Shown here piece by piece: positions 59,901-64,000 of a stretch of 64,000 bases of DNA (position 1 is its first letter; every line of letters begins with the position of its first letter). The DNA is from Lysobacter sp. MMG2 (GTDB taxonomy: Bacteria; Pseudomonadota; Gammaproteobacteria; Xanthomonadales; Xanthomonadaceae), in assembly GCF_016735495.2 (NCBI RefSeq), contig NZ_JAERQY020000001.1:1674001-1738000 (forward strand). Reading direction: 5' to 3'. The position numbers and the translations under genes are program-made. The notes beneath the pieces are model-generated. The model did no database searches, was not told the DNA's origin, and saw nothing but the letters and a program-made list of their open reading frames with translations.

Positions 59901-61251
59901 GTCGTTCCCCTGGTGGACTGGATGCCGACGGAAGGGCCGTCGGGCCGGTGGCAATGACGGGCGACTGCGCGACCGCGTCCACCCGGCGGGTGGGTCGATC
60001 GAGCAACCACAGCAGCGCGGCGGCGGATACACCGACCGCGCCCATGAGTACGAAGAAGGAGGAAGGTCCGAGCGCGCTCCACGTGGTGCCGAGCACGCCG
60101 GCCAGCAGGCTGCCGCCGAAGGTGGCGAAGAACCACGCGGCGATCGTCGTGGCCCCGTGTCCCGCCGGCGCAAGCCGCGCGAACAGGCCCAGGCCGACCG
60201 GCAGGATGAACAACTCGCCGGACGTGAGCACGAGGAAGAACAGCGCCAGCCACACCCAGCTCGCCTGCCCCGCGGGCGTGGCCGCGCTGACGGCGGCCAA
60301 CATCAGGTAAGCGCACGCGACACCCGCCGCGCCCATCGCCATCTTGCGGGCCGGCGTGGGTTCGCGGCCGTGGCGCGCCTGCCGCGTCCAGTGCGCGACG
60401 AACAGCGGCGTCAGCACGATCACCAGCAACGGATTGAGCGACTGGAACCACGTCATCGGGATCGTGAAGCCGCCGAGCATGCGGTCCACGCCCGTGTCGG
60501 CCCACAGTGCGATCGTGTTGCCGAGCTGCTCGTACGCGCCGCGGAACAGCATCACCGTCAGCGCGATCGCGGCCAGCACGCGCACGCGCTGCCACAGTTC
60601 GTGCCGCTGCAATACGGCCGCCTCGCGTGCCGGTGCGAGGGACGCGTGCAGGCGCGATGTGTCTTCGGGCAGGTGGCGTGCGCCGAAGACGTAGATCAGC
60701 AATCCGGCGAGCATGCCCAGACCGGCGGCACCGAAGCCGTAGTGCCAGCCGTACACCTCGCCCAACGTGCCGCACACCAGCGGCGCCAGCAGGCCGCCGA
60801 CGTTGATGCCGACGTAGTAGACGTTGTAGGCCGAGCCGCGGCGCGGATCGTCCTTGGCGTACAGGCCGTCGATCTGGCTCGGCAGGCTCGGCAGGAACAG
60901 GCCGTTGCCCAGCGCGATCGCGGCCAGCGCGACGTAGAACAGGCTTTCGGAGGCCATCAGGAAATGGCCCAGCGCCATGATCGAGGCGCCGATGATCACG
61001 GCGCGTCGGCGGCCGAGCCAGCGATCGGAAATGACGCCGCCGATGATCGGCGTGAAGTAGACGGTCGCGGTGTATGCGCCGTACACCAGCGACGCATGCT
61101 GCTGTTCGAGCAACAGCTGCTTGGTCATGTAATAGACCAGCAGCGAACGCATGCCGTAGTAGGAGAAGATCTCCCACATCTGCGTCAGGAACAGCACCGT
61201 CAGGCCACGCGGCTGGCCGAAGAGATCCCGGCTGCCGGCGGTCGTGGACAT
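59887..61251 (-). CDS. POT/PTR-type peptide transporter (MFS)
   Basis: A 454-aa proton-dependent oligopeptide transporter. It has about 12-14 membrane segments and the PTR motifs FLTQMWEIFSYYGMRSLLVYYM, YFTPIIGGVISDRWLGRRRAVIIGASIMALGH and FFATFGGSLLAGV. It should bring di- or tripeptides into the cytosol with protons. It lies 2 bp after dgcA and overlaps the TonB receptor, giving an outer-to-inner membrane route for one substrate. No strong ribosome-binding site is seen at 61251. Confidence 0.9.
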   Translation of the reverse strand: MSTTAGSRDLFGQPRGLTVLFLTQMWEIFSYYGMRSLLVYYMTKQLLLEQQHASLVYGAYTATVYFTPIIGGVISDRWLGRRRAVIIGASIMALGHFLMASESLFYVALAAIALGNGLFLPSLPSQIDGLYAKDDPRRGSAYNVYYVGINVGGLLAPLVCGTLGEVYGWHYGFGAAGLGMLAGLLIYVFGARHLPEDTSRLHASLAPAREAAVLQRHELWQRVRVLAAIALTVMLFRGAYEQLGNTIALWADTGVDRMLGGFTIPMTWFQSLNPLLVIVLTPLFVAHWTRQARHGREPTPARKMAMGAAGVACAYLMLAAVSAATPAGQASWVWLALFFLVLTSGELFILPVGLGLFARLAPAGHGATTIAAWFFATFGGSLLAGVLGTTWSALGPSSFFVLMGAVGVSAAALLWLLDRPTRRVDAVAQSPVIATGPTALPSASSPPGERHASR

Positions 61252-61253
61252 GC

Positions 61254-62258
61254 TCAGGCACCACCCCAGACGTTGGCGGGGCAGTCGACCTGGCCGTCGG
61301 CGTAGACCACGTGCGGCGTGCGGTCCTGCGCGAGGAACAGCGCGCCGTCGAGATCGACGATGTCGCAGTGCTGTCCGAGCACGAAGCCGGCGGCCATCGC
61401 CCAGCTCGTGCCGATCATGTTGCCGACCATCACCTGCAGGCCGAGCGCACGCGCACGCTGCGCCATGAGCAGGCCTTCGGTGAGCCCGCCGCACTTGTCC
61501 AGCTTGATGTTGACCACGTCGAAGCGGCCCAGAAGCGGTTCGATCTCGTCCAGCCCCTGCACGCTTTCGTCGGCGGCGATCTCCACCGGACAGTCCAGGC
61601 CGTCGAGGATCGCTTCATCGCCGCGCCTGCATGGCTGTTCGAGCAGCGAGACGTCCGCGTCGACCAGCGCGGGAACGAGACGTTCGAGCGTATCGGCGAC
61701 GTAGCCCTGGTTCGCATCCACGCCCAGCCACACCTCCGGACGCGCGGCGCGCACGGCACGGACGCGCGCGATGTCGAGGTCGACTTCGCCGGTCAGCTTC
61801 ATCTTGATCGCGCGGGCGTGCGAATAGGCCACCGCCCCGTCGCCCATCACCTGCGGATCGTCCGCGCCGAGCGTGTAGGTGGTGAGCAGCGGCCGCACCG
61901 ACTCCAGTCCCGCCAGCTTCCATACCGGCACGCCGGCCAGAGCGGCTTCCAGCTCCCACAGCGCGCAGTCCAGTGCGTTGCGGGCGCCGCCGACGGGCAG
62001 CAGCGCGCGCAGTTCGTCGCGACTCAATCCGGCTTCGATGGCGTCGCGATGCGATTCCAGCGTCGCCAGCATGTCGCTGGGTTCGTCGCGCAGGTAATAG
62101 ACGCCGGCCGCTTCGCCGCGGCCCGCGTGGGCACCGTGGCGAAGCGTCACCACGGTCACCGGTGAATCGCGGAACACGTGGCCGGAGATGCGGAACGGCT
62201 TGGCCAGGCGCAGCAGTTCGTTGCGGATGTCGACACTGACGGAAGTCGCCACGGTCAT
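61254..62258 (-). CDS. dgcA: Dipeptide epimerase / N-acyl amino acid racemase (enolase superfamily), DgcA-like
   Basis: A 334-aa enolase-superfamily enzyme. Catalytic lysines K152 and K154 (AIKMKLTG), metal ligands D181 (VDANQG), E207 (LLEQPC) and D230 (AADESVQG) and the opposite-face K252 (NIKLDKCGG) are present, the pattern of L-Ala-D/L-Glu epimerases. With DgcN it would convert N-acetyl-D-glutamate to the L form, but a muropeptide-type dipeptide is the other main possibility. It starts 13 bp after the membrane serine hydrolase stop and ends 2 bp before the transporter. Confidence 0.9.
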   Translation of the reverse strand: MTVATSVSVDIRNELLRLAKPFRISGHVFRDSPVTVVTLRHGAHAGRGEAAGVYYLRDEPSDMLATLESHRDAIEAGLSRDELRALLPVGGARNALDCALWELEAALAGVPVWKLAGLESVRPLLTTYTLGADDPQVMGDGAVAYSHARAIKMKLTGEVDLDIARVRAVRAARPEVWLGVDANQGYVADTLERLVPALVDADVSLLEQPCRRGDEAILDGLDCPVEIAADESVQGLDEIEPLLGRFDVVNIKLDKCGGLTEGLLMAQRARALGLQVMVGNMIGTSWAMAAGFVLGQHCDIVDLDGALFLAQDRTPHVVYADGQVDCPANVWGGA

Positions 62259-62271
62259 TGCCCCGTTGCCG

Positions 62272-64000
62272 TCAGTAGTTGGCGCTGTAGCCGAGGATGT
62301 TCTGGGCGATGCCGAACCACAGCAGCCCCAGCATCGACAGCGCGAGCACGACGCTCCACAGCTTCGCCGGCCAGCGGCGCCCACTGCGCAGCACATGCCA
62401 GGCATTGCCCAGCCCGACCAGCGCGCCCAGCGGCAGCACGACCAGGTTGAGCAGGCGCAGCGTGTGCACCCACTTGTCGCTGCTCGGCGAGAGCATGTCC
62501 AGGCTGCTCAGCATCCACACCGCCAGGCCCACCGCGGCACCCAGCGACAACAGCACGACCAGCGAGGCGATGCGGATGCGCTTGTGCCAGGTGGCATCGC
62601 TTCCGGTCAGCGCGTAGCGCACCTTGTAATGGCGGCGCACCAGGGCCGAGACCGGCCAGGCGAGCACCGTCAGCAGCAGCGCGCCGAAGCCCACCACGAG
62701 GATCGGCAGGAACACGCCGCCGGAGCGGTACCAGGGCGTGCGGTCGAAGACCATGAAGGGCGAGATCGGATCGGTGCTGAAGCGCACCACCTTGCCGTCG
62801 ACTACCTGCGCGGCGATGCGGTCGGGACCGTCGACGTCGCGCCACACGTACGGCGCGACTTCGCGCCACTTCTTCGGCGCACCGTTGGCGCCGAGCAGGT
62901 CGGGCACGGTGATCGTGCCGTCTTCGTTCGCCGCGACCGTCGTCTGGCCCAGCAGGTAAGCCAGCGCGACGAAGCCATCGTCGGAACGGCGGCTGTTCTC
63001 GTAACGGCCGGCGATCTGCGCCGCATGCTGCTTGGCGGTGGCCTCGTCGACCTTGCCTTCGGCAAGCGGGCCCGGCAGGTAACGATCGGCGAAGGCCTGG
63101 AACAGCGCCGTGCGCACCACGCCGGCCGCGCCTTCCTTGCCGGTGGAATTCATCGAGATGTAGAGACCGACGTTGTCGTCGGGGAACAGGTGCAAGTCGC
63201 TGTGGAACCACTGCGTGTCACCGGCGTGGGCGACGGAGCGGTGGCCGTTGATGTTGGCCTCGTAGAAGCCCAGCGCCATGCGGTTGAGCGGCGGCAGGAT
63301 CGTCAGCGTGGTGTCGTGCATCTGCCGCGCGGTGGCTTCCGACAGGATGCGGGCGTCACCGTACGCGCCGTTGTTGAGGTGCGCGATCATGAACTTGCCC
63401 ATGTCCGCGCCCGTCGCCGCCAGGCTGCCCGCGGGCGCCGGATTGACGATCTCGTACGACTTGGCCTTGCCGTCGGATGCCTTGGAGTAGCCGCTGGACA
63501 TCAGCGGCTGCAACGCCTTGGGCAGCGGCTGGCGGAAGCTGGAATGCTGCATCCCCAGCGGCTTGAAGATGTGCTGGTCGATGTAGTCGTCGAAGGACAT
63601 GCCCGACACGCGCTGCACGACGTAGCCGGCCAATGCGGTGGCGTAGTTGGAGTACGACGGCGTCACGCCCGGGTCGTAGATGCGCGTGGGCACCCAGTGC
63701 TTGAGGTAGGTCTCCAGCGAGAGCTGACCCTTCTCGTCGTTGGCGATCAGCGCGCGGGCGGTTTCCTCCATGCCCGTGGTGTGGGTCATGGCCTGGCGCA
63801 GCGTGACGGGCTTGCCGTCGCGCGCGGGAACCTTGAAGTCCAGGTATTCGTTGATGTCCTTGTCGAGGTCGAGCTTGCCCTGCTCGACCAGCTGCATCAC
63901 CGCGGTCCAGGTCAGCAGCTTGGACACCGAGCCGGGGCGGAACAGCGTCGTCTCCGGGTCCACCGGCTTGCGCGAGGCCAGGTCGGCATAGCCGTAGCCC
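62272..64000 (-). CDS. Serine hydrolase with C-terminal membrane domain (5' end outside window)
   Basis: Part of a serine beta-lactamase-fold hydrolase, at least 575 aa, whose start lies beyond the window edge. SxxK is seen as GSVSK, then YSN in TPSYSNYATALAG and the third box as VAHAGDTQ. After residue about 400 come about four membrane helices (VFLPILVVGFGALLLTVLAWPVSALV; LVVLLSLGAAVGLAVWML; LLNLVVLPLGALVGLGNAW; LWSVVLALSMLGLLWFGIAQNIL), so the catalytic domain is tethered to the inner membrane, probably facing the periplasm. It is the first visible gene of the D-amino-acid/peptide operon. Confidence 0.9.
   Translation of the reverse strand, partial: GYGYADLASRKPVDPETTLFRPGSVSKLLTWTAVMQLVEQGKLDLDKDINEYLDFKVPARDGKPVTLRQAMTHTTGMEETARALIANDEKGQLSLETYLKHWVPTRIYDPGVTPSYSNYATALAGYVVQRVSGMSFDDYIDQHIFKPLGMQHSSFRQPLPKALQPLMSSGYSKASDGKAKSYEIVNPAPAGSLAATGADMGKFMIAHLNNGAYGDARILSEATARQMHDTTLTILPPLNRMALGFYEANINGHRSVAHAGDTQWFHSDLHLFPDDNVGLYISMNSTGKEGAAGVVRTALFQAFADRYLPGPLAEGKVDEATAKQHAAQIAGRYENSRRSDDGFVALAYLLGQTTVAANEDGTITVPDLLGANGAPKKWREVAPYVWRDVDGPDRIAAQVVDGKVVRFSTDPISPFMVFDRTPWYRSGGVFLPILVVGFGALLLTVLAWPVSALVRRHYKVRYALTGSDATWHKRIRIASLVVLLSLGAAVGLAVWMLSSLDMLSPSSDKWVHTLRLLNLVVLPLGALVGLGNAWHVLRSGRRWPAKLWSVVLALSMLGLLWFGIAQNILGYSANY

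Noticed and set aside
57525-59957. A long plus-strand open frame opposite the second TonB receptor (about 810 codons)
   Set aside because: Antisense shadow of a high-GC gene: low-complexity V/R/G/D-rich translation with no domain, while the minus strand gives a clear TonB receptor.
1-64000. CRISPR arrays, tRNA or rRNA genes, insertion sequences, prophage
   Set aside because: No regularly spaced repeats, no tRNA-like cloverleaf noticed, no transposase, integrase or phage structural proteins among the translations.

Overview
The window is high-GC DNA (by eye about two-thirds G+C) from a gram-negative proteobacterium, most probably a Lysobacter-like member of the Xanthomonadaceae. Pointers are the TonB-dependent receptors, an M13 peptidase, a DUF6491-type lipoprotein, a Rof-type antiterminator, an Ohr/OhrR pair and many paired efflux systems. 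This placement is inference; no rRNA or tRNA was seen. Nearly all the sequence is coding, genes are tightly packed, and no phage, IS element, CRISPR array or tRNA was recognised.

Layout. 1-9.4 kb: a truncated LysR gene, three short-chain dehydrogenases, a TonB receptor with a DUF2946 protein, a GlxA-type regulator and an EmrAB-like exporter. 9.4-13.1 kb: a compact biosynthesis-like locus made of a haem-oxygenase-like diiron enzyme, a VOC metalloprotein and a class III aminotransferase, divergent from a QueC-like PP-loop protein. This is the best candidate for an undescribed pathway. 13.2-20.8 kb: M13 peptidase, a MarR regulator with a nitrilase (matching operators in front of both), an M20-like peptidase, Rof, MsrA, and Ohr/OhrR with three evenly spaced pairs of operator boxes. 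21-29 kb: membrane alpha/beta hydrolase, class A acid phosphatase, NmrA-like protein, sulfatase, RidA-like protein and an alternative oxidase. 28.9-36 kb: two further exporters (HlyD plus DUF2955; HlyD plus DHA2 transporter with TetR) and an outer-membrane factor.

36-45.7 kb: one long minus-strand transcription unit in which an RND pump (adaptor, permease) runs straight into a seven-gene Mrp-type cation/proton antiporter and then, after 91 bp, an outer-membrane factor. 45.9-48.6 kb: arginine deiminase and an arginine/ornithine-type antiporter without arcB or arcC. 48.9-54.8 kb: lipoprotein, two AraC-type regulators, an outer-membrane barrel, an SdsA-type alkylsulfatase and a secreted DUF1579-like protein. 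54.9-64 kb: a six-gene operon (two serine hydrolases, TonB receptor, POT-type transporter, DgcN and DgcA) that looks like uptake and catabolism of D-amino-acid-containing peptides or D-glutamate.

Common themes are export (four pump systems), peroxide and cyanide/nitrile tolerance (Ohr, MsrA, nitrilase, alternative oxidase) and peptide scavenging. Domain positions and motifs were read directly from the translations; family assignments come from remembered motifs, with no database search.
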